Shown here in pieces: positions 40,517 through 49,019 of a DNA stretch of 64,000 nt. The stretch spans positions 124,001 through 188,000 of the forward strand of contig JBBPZV010000017.1 of NCBI GenBank assembly GCA_038198775.1, in the 5' to 3' direction. The translations under genes were made by a program, and so were the position numbers. The stretch is from JACCYJ01 sp038198775. GTDB taxonomy: Bacteria; Actinomycetota; Actinomycetes; Propionibacteriales; Nocardioidaceae. Numbering within the stretch: position 1 is the first letter of the stretch; every line of letters starts with the position of its first letter. Under the pieces are notes generated by a model that was given only the letters and a program-made list of their open reading frames with translations, was not told where the DNA came from and did no database searches.

Positions 40517-42559
40517 GTGACGTCCCCCGGCACGGAACCAGACGCTGCCTACGACGCCAGCACCATCCAGGTCCTCGAGGGACTCGATGCGGTGCGCAAG
40601 AGGCCGGGGATGTACATCGGGTCGACCGGTGAGCGAGGCCTCCACCATCTCGTCACCGAGGTGGTGGACAACTCCGTCGACGAGGCACTCGCCGGCCACT
40701 GCAGCCGGATCGAGGTGACGTTGCTGCCCGACGGCGCAGTTCGCGTCGTCGACGACGGCCGCGGTATTCCGACCGATGTCCACCAGGCGGAGGGCATCCC
40801 GGCGGTCACGGTGGCGCTGACCGTGCTGCACGCCGGCGGCAAGTTCGGCGGCGGGGGCTACAAGGTCTCCGGTGGCTTGCACGGGGTCGGCGTGTCGGTG
40901 GTCAATGCGCTCAGCTCTCGGTTGCAGGTCGACGTCCGCAACCGTGGTTATCACTGGCGGCAGACGTTCAGCTACGGTGAGCCCGACGGCCCGCTCGAGC
41001 AGCTGGAGCCGACGCCGCTCACCGGGACCACCGTCACGTTCTGGGCCAGCCCGGAGATCTTCGAGACCACCCACTACTCGTTCGAGACCCTGGCCTCCCG
41101 GTTCCGCGAGATGGCTTTCCTTAACAAGGGCCTGGAGATCATCGTCCGCGACGACCGACCGGGCGCCGACGAGATCGCCGAGGCCGTAGCCGACGCGACC
41201 ATCGCCCCCACCGTCGACGGCGCCGCCGACGGAGTCAAGCCGGATACCGCCGGTGGGATGGAGCGCCGCTTCTGCTACGACGGCGGCCTAGTCGACTACG
41301 TGACTCACCTCAACCGGGCCAAGGACGCAGCCCATCGCAGCATCATCAACTTCGAGGCCGAAAACGCCACCGCCACGTTGAGCCTGGAGATGGCGATGCA
41401 GTGGAACACCGGTTTCACCGAGTCGGTCCACACCTTCGCCAACACCATCAACACTCACGAAGGCGGCGCCCATGAGGAGGGCTTCCGGGCCGCGCTCACC
41501 GGCCTGGTCAACGGCTGGGGCGAACGCTGGGGCCTGATCAAGAAGCCCGAGGACAAGGTTTCCGGCGACGACGTGCGGGAGGGGCTGACGGCGATCTTGT
41601 CGGTGAAGCTCGCCGAGCCGCAGTTCGAGGGCCAGACCAAGACCAGGCTGGGCAACACCGAGGCCAAGTCGTTCGTGCAGAAGGTCGTCAACGACCGGCT
41701 GGGGACCTGGCTCGAGCAGAACCCCGGGGAGGGCCGAGACATCGTCCGCAAGGCGATGGCCGCTGCGTCGGCGCGGATAGCCGCGCGCAAGGCCCGCGAC
41801 CTCGCCCGCAACCGCAAGGGTCTGCTCGGGGGCGGTGGGCTGCCGGGCAAGCTGAGCGACTGTCAGTCGACGAATCCCGAGGAGTGCGAGGTCTTCGTCG
41901 TCGAAGGGGACTCCGCAGGAGGCTCGGCCAAGGGTGGTCGCGACCCGAGGATCCAGGCGATACTCCCGATCCGCGGCAAGATCCTCAACGTCGAGAAGGC
42001 CCGCATCGATCGGGTGCTGTCCAACACCGAGGTGCAGGCGATCGTGTCCGCGCTCGGCACCGGCATCCAGGAGGACTTCGACCTCGACAAGCTGCGCTAC
42101 CACAAGATCGTGTTGATGGCCGACGCCGACGTTGACGGCCAGCACATCCGGACGCTGTTGCTGACGTTGCTTTTTCGCTTCATGCGTCCGCTGATCGAGG
42201 CGGGGTTCGTCTACCTGGCGCAGCCCCCGCTGTACCGGGTGAAGTGGAACAAGCCGCACGAGCATGAGTTCGCGTACTCCGACCGGGAACGCGACGGGCT
42301 GATCGCGACCGGCCAGCAGGCCGGCAAGAAGCTACCCAAGGACAGCGCGATACAGCGCTACAAGGGGCTCGGGGAGATGAACGCCAACGAGCTGTGGGAG
42401 ACGACCATGGATCCCGAGAACCGGGTCCTGCTGCAGGTCTCGTTGGACGACGCAGCCCACGCCGACGAGCTGTTCGCGGTGCTGATGGGCGAGGACGTCG
42501 AACAGCGCCGCTCGTTCATCCAGCGCAACGCCAAGGACGTCCGCTTCCTCGACATCTAA
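40517..42559 (+). CDS. gyrB: DNA gyrase subunit B
   Basis: This is the ATPase subunit of gyrase, which introduces negative supercoils. The GTG at 40517 gives 680 residues, family length. The GHKL ATPase has EGLDAVRKRPGMYIGSTGER, VVDNSVDEALAG, VDDGRGIPTDVH and GGYKVSGGLHGVGVSVVNAL. The TOPRIM region has EGDSAGGSAKGGRDP and MADADVDGQHIRTLLLTLL. It ends KDVRFLDI, as usual. Ten bases separate it from gyrA. Confidence 0.98.
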   Translation: MTSPGTEPDAAYDASTIQVLEGLDAVRKRPGMYIGSTGERGLHHLVTEVVDNSVDEALAGHCSRIEVTLLPDGAVRVVDDGRGIPTDVHQAEGIPAVTVALTVLHAGGKFGGGGYKVSGGLHGVGVSVVNALSSRLQVDVRNRGYHWRQTFSYGEPDGPLEQLEPTPLTGTTVTFWASPEIFETTHYSFETLASRFREMAFLNKGLEIIVRDDRPGADEIAEAVADATIAPTVDGAADGVKPDTAGGMERRFCYDGGLVDYVTHLNRAKDAAHRSIINFEAENATATLSLEMAMQWNTGFTESVHTFANTINTHEGGAHEEGFRAALTGLVNGWGERWGLIKKPEDKVSGDDVREGLTAILSVKLAEPQFEGQTKTRLGNTEAKSFVQKVVNDRLGTWLEQNPGEGRDIVRKAMAAASARIAARKARDLARNRKGLLGGGGLPGKLSDCQSTNPEECEVFVVEGDSAGGSAKGGRDPRIQAILPIRGKILNVEKARIDRVLSNTEVQAIVSALGTGIQEDFDLDKLRYHKIVLMADADVDGQHIRTLLLTLLFRFMRPLIEAGFVYLAQPPLYRVKWNKPHEHEFAYSDRERDGLIATGQQAGKKLPKDSAIQRYKGLGEMNANELWETTMDPENRVLLQVSLDDAAHADELFAVLMGEDVEQRRSFIQRNAKDVRFLDI

Positions 42560-42569
42560 GGGATCCAGG

Positions 42570-45098
42570 TTGAGCGACACCCCACCAGAGAGGTCGGCCG
42601 GGCGCGTCGAGCCGGTCGAGCTGCAGGAGGAGATGCGGCGCTCCTACCTCGACTACGCGATGAGCGTGATCGTGGGCCGGGCGCTGCCAGACGTGCGCGA
42701 CGGGCTCAAGCCGGTCCACCGCCGGGTGCTGTACGCGATGTACGACGGGGGCTACCGGCCCGACCGGGGCTTCTCCAAGTGCAGCCGCATCGTCGGCGAC
42801 GTCATGGGCCAGTACCACCCGCACGGCGACACCGCCATCTACGACACCTTGGTCCGCCTGGCGCAGCCGTGGGTGATGCGCTACCCGCTGGTGCAGGGCC
42901 AGGGCAACTTCGGCTCACCGGGAAACGACCCGCCTGCTGCCATGCGCTACACCGAGTGCCGGATGGCGCCGCTGGCCATGGAGATGGTCCGGGACATCGA
43001 GCAGGGCACCGTCGACTTCCGGCCCAACTACGACGGGCGCGGGCAGGAGCCGGTGCTGCTGCCCAGCCGGTTTCCCAACCTTCTCGTCAACGGCTCCGCA
43101 GGCATCGCGGTGGGCATGGCGACCAACATCCCGCCACACAACCTCCGCGAGGTCGCCGCCGGGGTGCAATGGGCGCTGGAGCACCCAGACGCCGGTCGAG
43201 AGGAGCTGCTGGAAGCGCTGCTCGAGCGGGTCAAGGGACCGGACTTCCCCTTGGGGGCGCTGATCGTCGGCACCCACGGGATCGAGCAGGCGTACCGGAC
43301 CGGACGCGGTTCGATCTCGATGCGGGCGATCGTCGAGGTGGAGGAGGACGCCAAGGGCCGGACCACCTTGGTGATCACCGAGCTGCCGTACCAGGTGAAC
43401 CCCGACAACCTGGCGCTGAAGATCGCCGAGCTCGCCGACTCGGGTCGCGTCCAAGGCATCGCCGACGTCCGCGACGACTCGTCGTCCCGGACCGGCCAGC
43501 GGCTGGTCGTCGTGCTCAAGCGGGACGCCGTGGCCAGGGTGGTCCTCAACAACCTCTACAAGCACACCCAGCTGCAGGACAACTTCTCGGCGAACATGTT
43601 GGCGTTGGTCGACGACGTGCCTCGCACGCTCAGCCTGGACGCGTTCGTCAGCAACTGGGTCGCGCACCAGGTCATGGTCATCCAACGGCGCACCCGATAC
43701 CGGCTGCGAGAGGCCGAGCAGCAGGCGCACCTCTACCGCGGGCTGGTCAAGGCGCTCGACGCCATCGACGAGGTCATCGCCCTCATCCGGGGCAGCCAGA
43801 CCACCGACGACGCTCGGGAGGGCCTGATGGGCCTGCTCGACATCGACGAGGTGCAGGCCCGCGCGATCCTCGACATGCAGCTGCGTCGCCTGGCCGCGCT
43901 CGAGCGGCAGCGGATCACCGACGAGCTGACCAGGCTGGAGCGGCTGATCGCCGACCTCGAGGACATCCTCGCCAGCGAGCAGCGGCAGCGGCAGATCATC
44001 TCAGCGGAACTCGCAGCGATCGTCGACAGGTATGGCGACGTTCGCCGGACCCAGATCGTCCCCGCCGACGGCGACCTGTCGATGGAGGACCTCATCCCCG
44101 ACGAGGATGTCGTGGTGACGATCACACACGGCGGCTACGCGAAACGCACCCGCACCGACCTCTACCGCCTGCAGCTGCGCGGCGGCAAGGGTGTCCGCGG
44201 TGCCGCCCTGCGCGTCGACGACGTCGTCGACCACCTGTTTCCCACCACCAGTCATCACTGGATCCTCTTCTTCACCACCGCCGGCCGGGTCTATCGCATC
44301 AAGGCCTACCACCTGCCGGAGGCGGCGCGCGACGCCAAGGGCGGTCACGTCGCCGGCCTGCTGAGCTTCGCCCCGGACGAGCGGATCGCGCAGGTGCTTG
44401 CCATCCGCGGCTACGACTTCCTGCCGTACCTCGTCCTCGCCACCAAACGCGGGTACGTCAAGAAGACCCGGCTGGCCAACTACAACAGCCCGCGCCAGGC
44501 CGGTGTCATCGCGATCAACTTCCGGGATGCCGAGGACGAGCTGATCGGGGCCGAACTGGTCTCCCCCGACGATGACCTGCTGCTGATCTCCCGCAAGGGG
44601 CAGGCCGTCCGCTTCCGGGCCGACGACGCGCAGCTGCGCCCGATGGGGCGGGCCACCTCCGGTGTTACCGGAATGCGCTTTCGCGCCGGCGACGAACTAC
44701 TCAGCTTGTCGGTGATCCCGTCGGCCGAACAGACCTCGGAGGAACAAGCTCACCACTTCGTCTTCACGGTCACCGACGGAGGGTGGGCCAAGCGCACCCG
44801 TGTCGGTGACTACCGGCGGCAGGGCCGCGGCGGCCTCGGTATCAAGGCCATGCGGTTGGCCGACCAGCGCGGAGTCCTGGTGGGAGGCCTGGTGGTGAGC
44901 GACAACGACGAGGTGATGGCGATCAAGGCCAGCGGGCAGGTGACGCGCACGACGTCAGCCGGGGTTCCTGCCAAGGGCCGTGACACCATGGGGGTGAAGT
45001 TCGTGGACGTGGCTGAGGGAGACCAGGTGGTAGCCATCGCCCGTAACGCGGACAAGGACGTCGCCGACGCGCTCGACTCCCAGCAGGAGACCGAATGA
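42570..45098 (+). CDS. gyrA: DNA gyrase subunit A
   Basis: This is the breakage-reunion subunit of gyrase, 842 residues, with a TTG start (SDTPPERSAGRVEPVELQEE). The quinolone-region helix reads HPHGDTAIYDTLVRLAQPW, with Thr at the Ser83-equivalent, and the catalytic Tyr is in AAMRYTECRM. The C-terminal pinwheel has the GyrA box as QLRGGKG instead of the usual QRRGGKG. The tail after the last blade is short and acidic. It overlaps the DUF3566 gene by four bases. Confidence 0.98.
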   Translation: MSDTPPERSAGRVEPVELQEEMRRSYLDYAMSVIVGRALPDVRDGLKPVHRRVLYAMYDGGYRPDRGFSKCSRIVGDVMGQYHPHGDTAIYDTLVRLAQPWVMRYPLVQGQGNFGSPGNDPPAAMRYTECRMAPLAMEMVRDIEQGTVDFRPNYDGRGQEPVLLPSRFPNLLVNGSAGIAVGMATNIPPHNLREVAAGVQWALEHPDAGREELLEALLERVKGPDFPLGALIVGTHGIEQAYRTGRGSISMRAIVEVEEDAKGRTTLVITELPYQVNPDNLALKIAELADSGRVQGIADVRDDSSSRTGQRLVVVLKRDAVARVVLNNLYKHTQLQDNFSANMLALVDDVPRTLSLDAFVSNWVAHQVMVIQRRTRYRLREAEQQAHLYRGLVKALDAIDEVIALIRGSQTTDDAREGLMGLLDIDEVQARAILDMQLRRLAALERQRITDELTRLERLIADLEDILASEQRQRQIISAELAAIVDRYGDVRRTQIVPADGDLSMEDLIPDEDVVVTITHGGYAKRTRTDLYRLQLRGGKGVRGAALRVDDVVDHLFPTTSHHWILFFTTAGRVYRIKAYHLPEAARDAKGGHVAGLLSFAPDERIAQVLAIRGYDFLPYLVLATKRGYVKKTRLANYNSPRQAGVIAINFRDAEDELIGAELVSPDDDLLLISRKGQAVRFRADDAQLRPMGRATSGVTGMRFRAGDELLSLSVIPSAEQTSEEQAHHFVFTVTDGGWAKRTRVGDYRRQGRGGLGIKAMRLADQRGVLVGGLVVSDNDEVMAIKASGQVTRTTSAGVPAKGRDTMGVKFVDVAEGDQVVAIARNADKDVADALDSQQETE

Positions 45099-45751
45099 AG
45101 GACCCGCAGGCCGAGGACACCGCACCACTGGCGCCGCGGCGAACGCTGACGGGACCGGCGCAGCCCTCCGACGTCCACGGAACGCGCAACGCGGCAAGGA
45201 CCGTCTCGGCGGACGTGGAGCAGACCCGAAGCTTCCCCGCCCCGCCGCTCGGCGACCGCCCGGCCCCAGCAAGCGGCAACGGTGCGGCGCTGTCCGCCGC
45301 ACCGGCACCCCGCCCGGGGGAATCGGTGGTGACGGCCGGGCCGGCTACGACCCCCCAGGCTCCGCCCGCCCCGACCGGACGTCCGCGCCGCGCCAGGCTG
45401 CGGGTCGCGCGCGTCGACCCGTGGTCGGTAATGAAGATCGCGTTCGCGCTGTCCATCGCCTTGGCCATCGTGACGATCGTCGCGGTCGCCATCGTCTGGA
45501 GCATCCTGGGCGCCGCCGGGGTCTGGGACTCGATCAACGCCAGCGTCGCCGCGAGCGGGATCCTGACCAACAACCAAAGCTTCAACATCAACGACTACGT
45601 CGGGTCGGGCCGGGTCGTCGGTCTCACCATGATCATCGCGGTCGCCGATGTCGTCTTGATCACCGCAATCTCCACGCTTGGGGCGTTCTTGTACAACCTC
45701 GCCGCCGCCCTGCTCGGCGGCTACGAGGTCACGCTCGCCGAGACCCGCTGA
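45095..45751 (+). CDS. DUF3566-family membrane protein
   Basis: The 218-residue protein has a long disordered, Pro/Ala-rich N-terminus (about 105 residues) and the DUF3566 domain: RLRVARVDPWSVMKIAFALS leading into a first helix, a short external loop (DSINASVAASGILTNNQSFN), and a second helix (VVGLTMIIAVADVVLITAIS). It directly follows gyrA in most actinobacteria. The function is unknown. The ATG overlaps the gyrA stop. Confidence 0.9.
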   Translation: MKDPQAEDTAPLAPRRTLTGPAQPSDVHGTRNAARTVSADVEQTRSFPAPPLGDRPAPASGNGAALSAAPAPRPGESVVTAGPATTPQAPPAPTGRPRRARLRVARVDPWSVMKIAFALSIALAIVTIVAVAIVWSILGAAGVWDSINASVAASGILTNNQSFNINDYVGSGRVVGLTMIIAVADVVLITAISTLGAFLYNLAAALLGGYEVTLAETR

Positions 45752-45767
45752 GCCAGCCTGACTGGAG

Positions 45768-45796
45768 TTGGGGGTGGTCGCGGCGTGGGATAGCCT
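45768..45796 (+). promoter_or_regulatory. possible promoter of tRNA-Ile
   Basis: TTGGGG (45768-45773) and TAGCCT (45791-45796) are spaced by 17 bases, about 29 bases before the mature tRNA start. The match to consensus is partial. Confidence 0.3.
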
Positions 45797-45824
45797 GCCG
45801 TGGCCGATCAGGTCGGCGGCGTAC

Positions 45825-45898
45825 GGGCCTATAGCTCAGACGGTTAGAGCGCTTCCCTGATAAGGAAGAGGTCAGAGGTTCAAGTCCTCTTAGGCCCA
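45825..45898 (+). tRNA. tRNA-Ile(GAT)
   Basis: The acceptor arm GGGCCTA pairs with TAGGCCC, and the anticodon loop CTGATAA gives GAT. A TTCAAGT T-loop is present. CCA is not encoded: the discriminator A is followed by CCG. The tRNA-Ile/tRNA-Ala pair after gyrA is standard for actinobacteria. Confidence 0.96.
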
Positions 45899-45929
45899 CC
45901 GTGTCGAGCACCGAGCCGGAGGAGACGAC

Positions 45930-46058
45930 ATGAAGAAGGTCCTCGCCCTGGCGGCGGCAACCGCCGGCGCCATGTGGATGTTGCGCCGGGCCAACGCAAG
46001 TCGCGCGGAGGCTGACCTGTGGGCTGCGGCGACCGACACCGTCCAGCCGGGACAGTAG
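45930..46058 (+). CDS. DLW-39 family small protein
   Basis: This 42-residue protein has an N-terminal hydrophobic helix (KKVLALAAATAGAMWMLRRA) and the family end DLWAAATDT. The ATG follows GGAGGAGACG. Genes of this family sit between tRNA-Ile and tRNA-Ala downstream of gyrA in many actinobacteria. The function is unknown. Confidence 0.9.
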   Translation: MKKVLALAAATAGAMWMLRRANASRAEADLWAAATDTVQPGQ

Positions 46059-46076
46059 CCGCGCGCTCCGCCACCT

Positions 46077-46149
46077 GGGGACGTAGCTCAACTGGCAGAG
46101 CACCGCCTTTGCAAGGCGGGGGTTGAGGGTTCGAGTCCCTTCGTCTCCA
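46077..46149 (+). tRNA. tRNA-Ala(TGC)
   Basis: The acceptor arm GGGGACG pairs with CGTCTCC (one G-T pair), and the anticodon loop TTTGCAA gives TGC. The T-loop is TTCGAGT. CCA is not encoded. Confidence 0.96.
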
Positions 46150-46240
46150 CAGGTCCCGCACTGACGGTCGGGCCGAGACAACCGCATCGGAACGCACCGT
46201 ACGCTGGAAAGCCTTCCCTGCGAGGTGTGAGGAGCCGCGG

Positions 46241-46984
46241 ATGGGTGCAGCCTGGGCGTTGGTCATCGCGGTCTTCTTGGCCTGCACGGTGGAGGCGGTC
46301 GAGGCGCTGACCGTTGTGCTGGCCATCGGGGTCACGCGGGGATGGCGATCCAGCGGGTACGGAGTGCTGGCCGGGCTGGCAGTGCTTGTCGCGATCGTGG
46401 CGGCGCTCGGGCCGGCGCTCAGCCTGGTGCCCCTGGACGCGCTGCGGCTGCTTGTGGGGGCGCTGCTGCTGGTCTTCGGGCTCCAGTGGCTGCGCAAAGC
46501 GGTGCTGCGCGCGGCCGGCCGGAAGGCGTTGCACGACGAGGAGGAGGAGTTCCGCGAGCAGGCAGCAGCGGCTCGAACCGCGCAGCGGCAGGGGGGATCC
46601 GTCGACGGCTACGCGTTCACGCTCTGCTTCAAAGCCGTGCTGCTCGAGGGACTCGAGGTGGCGTTCATCGTCCTCACCTTCGGGTCGAATGCCGCCAACA
46701 TCCCCCTCGCCGCCGCGAGTGCCGCCGCCGCGGTCTTGGTGGTGGTCGCCGCCGGGGCCGCGATTCGCGGTCCGCTGGCCAGGGTGCCGGAGAACCAGCT
46801 GAAGTTCACGGTGGGGGTGCTGCTCACCACCTTCGGCATGTTCTGGAGCGGGGAGGGCGCCGGGGTGGCCTGGCCGGGCGGCGATCTGGCACTGCCGGTC
46901 CTGGCCCTCGGCACCGCCGCCTTCGCGATGGCGCTAGTCGTTCGGCTCCGGGGAGCCAGCCGCGAGCCGGTGCTCACCAGATGA
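46241..46984 (+). CDS. polytopic membrane protein, COG4280 type with FTR1-like motifs
   Basis: The 247-residue protein has about six to seven helices. It carries two related acidic motifs inside membrane segments, VEAVEALTVVLAIG near residue 18 and LLEGLEVAFIVLTFG near residue 145. They resemble the REGLE motifs of FTR1 iron permeases and the paired motifs of UPF0016 cation transporters. A charged cytoplasmic loop (KALHDEEEEFREQAAAAR) separates the halves. Metal or cation transport is inferred only. It is followed by an overlapping small gene. Confidence 0.7.
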   Translation: MGAAWALVIAVFLACTVEAVEALTVVLAIGVTRGWRSSGYGVLAGLAVLVAIVAALGPALSLVPLDALRLLVGALLLVFGLQWLRKAVLRAAGRKALHDEEEEFREQAAAARTAQRQGGSVDGYAFTLCFKAVLLEGLEVAFIVLTFGSNAANIPLAAASAAAAVLVVVAAGAAIRGPLARVPENQLKFTVGVLLTTFGMFWSGEGAGVAWPGGDLALPVLALGTAAFAMALVVRLRGASREPVLTR

Positions 46985-47175
46985 CGCTCCTGCGGTACGT
47001 GGGGGAGGTCATCAAGGACCTTGTCATCGGTGACGACTGGCGGATGACCGTCGGGGTCGTCGCCTTGTTGACGCTGGTCGCCGCGTTGGCCTCGGCCGGC
47101 GTCCCCGTCTGGTGGATCGTCCCGCTCGGCACGGCCGGACTGCTGGTGCTGGGGGTGGTCCGTCCGTCCGGTTGA
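46981..47175 (+). CDS. small membrane protein, unknown function
   Basis: This 64-residue protein starts with an ATG that overlaps the stop of the FTR1-like gene (ATGA). It has a soluble N-terminus (TLLRYVGEVIKDLVIGDDW) and two hydrophobic stretches (TVGVVALLTLVAALASAG and WIVPLGTAGLLVLGVV). Tight coupling suggests an accessory subunit of the upstream transporter-like protein. I do not recognise a named family. Confidence 0.75.
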   Translation: MTLLRYVGEVIKDLVIGDDWRMTVGVVALLTLVAALASAGVPVWWIVPLGTAGLLVLGVVRPSG

Positions 47176-47255
47176 GGCACCCCACCCTGGCAGCCGCGGC
47201 AGGCGCGCTCTAACGTCACCTTGGGTGCCCGCCCAGCCGAGAAGGAGAGCCGTCC

Positions 47256-48344
47256 ATGTCGCACACCGTTAGCGGAGTGGTCGCGCGCGAGAAGGGAGCG
47301 CCGGTTGGTGTCGAGACGGTTGTCGTCCCCGACCCCGGTCCGGGGGAGGCCCTGGTGCGCATCCAGGCCTGCGGGGTCTGCCACACCGACCTGCACTACC
47401 GTGAGGGCGGCATCAACGACGAGTTCCCGTTCCTGCTCGGCCACGAGGCGTCGGGTGTCGTCGAGGCGGTCGGCGACGGCGCGACCGGCGTGGCACCCGG
47501 AGACTTCGTCATCCTCAACTGGCGGGCGGTGTGTGGCCGGTGCCGCGCCTGCAGCCGGGGCCGGCCGTGGTACTGCTTCGACACCCAAAACGCCGGCCAG
47601 CAGATGACGCTCGAGGATGGGACGCCGCTGTCACCGGCGCTCGGGATCGGTGCCTTCATCGAGAAGACACTGGTCGCGGCCGGGCAGTGCACGAGGGTCG
47701 ACCCAAAGGCCTCACCGGCCGCGGCCGGCCTGCTGGGTTGTGGGGTGATGGCCGGCCTCGGGGCGGCGCTCAACACCGGCGACGTCGGGCGCGGCGACAC
47801 GGTCGCCGTGATCGGCTGCGGCGGAGTGGGCAACGCCGCGGTCGCCGGCGCCCGGCTCGCCGGGGCCCGGTCGATCATCGCCGTCGACGTCGACGCGAGG
47901 AAGCTCGAGTGGGCGCGGGGGCTGGGTGCGACGCACACCGTGAACGCCCGCGAGATTCCCGACGTCGTCGCTGCGGTCCAGCAGCTGACCGGCGGCTTCG
48001 GCGCCGACGTCGTCATCGACGCGGTGGGGCGTCCGGAGACCTGGGAACAGGCGTTCTACGCCAGGGACCTGGCTGGCACGGTAGTCCTGGTCGGCGTGCC
48101 CACGCCCGACATGCGGATCGACATGCCGCTGCTGGACCTCTTCGGCCGGGGCGGAGCCCTGAGGTCCAGCTGGTACGGCGACGCTCTGCCGAGCCGGGAC
48201 TTCCCGATGCTGATCGACCTGTATCAGCAGGGCCGGCTGGACCTCGACGCCTTCGTCTCGGAGACGATCGGGCTGGACGACGTCGAGGCGGCCTTCGACA
48301 AGATGCACCGCGGCGAGGTGCTGCGCTCGGTGGTGGTCATGTGA
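47256..48344 (+). CDS. mscR: zinc alcohol dehydrogenase, S-(hydroxymethyl)mycothiol dehydrogenase type
   Basis: This enzyme is likely to oxidise the formaldehyde-mycothiol adduct (and nitrosomycothiol) with NAD. The 362-residue MDR protein has the catalytic-zinc motifs CGVCHTDLHY and LLGHEASGVV, a structural-zinc cluster CGRCRACSRGRPWYC, and the NAD motif VIGCGGVGNAAVAGARLAGA. The next gene, a metallo-beta-lactamase fold hydrolase, overlaps by four bases, as in mycobacteria. The assignment rests on overall similarity and this pairing. Confidence 0.88.
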   Translation: MSHTVSGVVAREKGAPVGVETVVVPDPGPGEALVRIQACGVCHTDLHYREGGINDEFPFLLGHEASGVVEAVGDGATGVAPGDFVILNWRAVCGRCRACSRGRPWYCFDTQNAGQQMTLEDGTPLSPALGIGAFIEKTLVAAGQCTRVDPKASPAAAGLLGCGVMAGLGAALNTGDVGRGDTVAVIGCGGVGNAAVAGARLAGARSIIAVDVDARKLEWARGLGATHTVNAREIPDVVAAVQQLTGGFGADVVIDAVGRPETWEQAFYARDLAGTVVLVGVPTPDMRIDMPLLDLFGRGGALRSSWYGDALPSRDFPMLIDLYQQGRLDLDAFVSETIGLDDVEAAFDKMHRGEVLRSVVVM

Positions 48345-48967
48345 GCACCCGGATCGAGCGGCTGGTCACCTCCGGCACCTTCAACCTCGACGGCGGGTCG
48401 TGGGACGTGGACAACAACGTCTGGCTCGTCGGCGACGACGACGAGGTCGTCGTGATCGACGCCTCGCACGACGCGTTGGCCATCGAGACGGCAACGGGCT
48501 CCCGCCGGCTGGCGGGGATCGTCTGCACGCACGGACACGACGACCACATCAACGCCGTCGCCGCGCTGCGGGAAGCGACCGGTGCCCCGGTGTGGCTGCA
48601 CCCCGACGACGCCATGCTCTGGGAAGTGCTCTACGACTTCGCGTGGGACGAGAACCTCGACGACGGGGCGCAGATCGCGGTCGCCGGCGAAGTGCTCACC
48701 GCCCTGCACACGCCGGGGCACTCGCCGGGTAGCACCAGCCTGCACCTGGCGAGCCTGGGCACGGTCTTCACCGGGGACACGCTGTTCGCTGGCGGACCGG
48801 GGGCGACGGGACGGTCGTACTCCGACTTCGCGACCATCGTCGAGTCGATCCGGGAGACGCTGCTACCGCTGCCGCCCGAGACGGTCGTCCACACCGGCCA
48901 CGGTGACAGCACCACGATCGGAGCGGAAGAGCCCCACCTCGGGGACTGGATCGCCCGCGGGTCCTGA
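48341..48967 (+). CDS. metallo-beta-lactamase fold hydrolase
   Basis: The 208-residue protein starts at GTG, overlapping mscR. It has the metal motif CTHGHDDHINAV, then HTPGHSPGSTSLHL, VFTGDTLFAGGPGATGRS and VVHTGHGDSTTIG, which together form the glyoxalase-II-like binuclear site. Pairing with mscR suggests it acts on the formyl- or acyl-mycothiol product, by analogy with glyoxalase II. That is an inference. Confidence 0.88.
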   Translation: MSTRIERLVTSGTFNLDGGSWDVDNNVWLVGDDDEVVVIDASHDALAIETATGSRRLAGIVCTHGHDDHINAVAALREATGAPVWLHPDDAMLWEVLYDFAWDENLDDGAQIAVAGEVLTALHTPGHSPGSTSLHLASLGTVFTGDTLFAGGPGATGRSYSDFATIVESIRETLLPLPPETVVHTGHGDSTTIGAEEPHLGDWIARGS

Positions 48968-49019
48968 CCGAACGCCGGGTGGGAACCGGTCGGGAGGTGA
49001 GGCGGTAGCGTGCGTACAC

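Noticed and set aside
48968..49019. Glycine riboswitch upstream of glyA
   Set aside because: The gap is only 52 bases, too short for a glycine aptamer, and no conserved aptamer core is visible.
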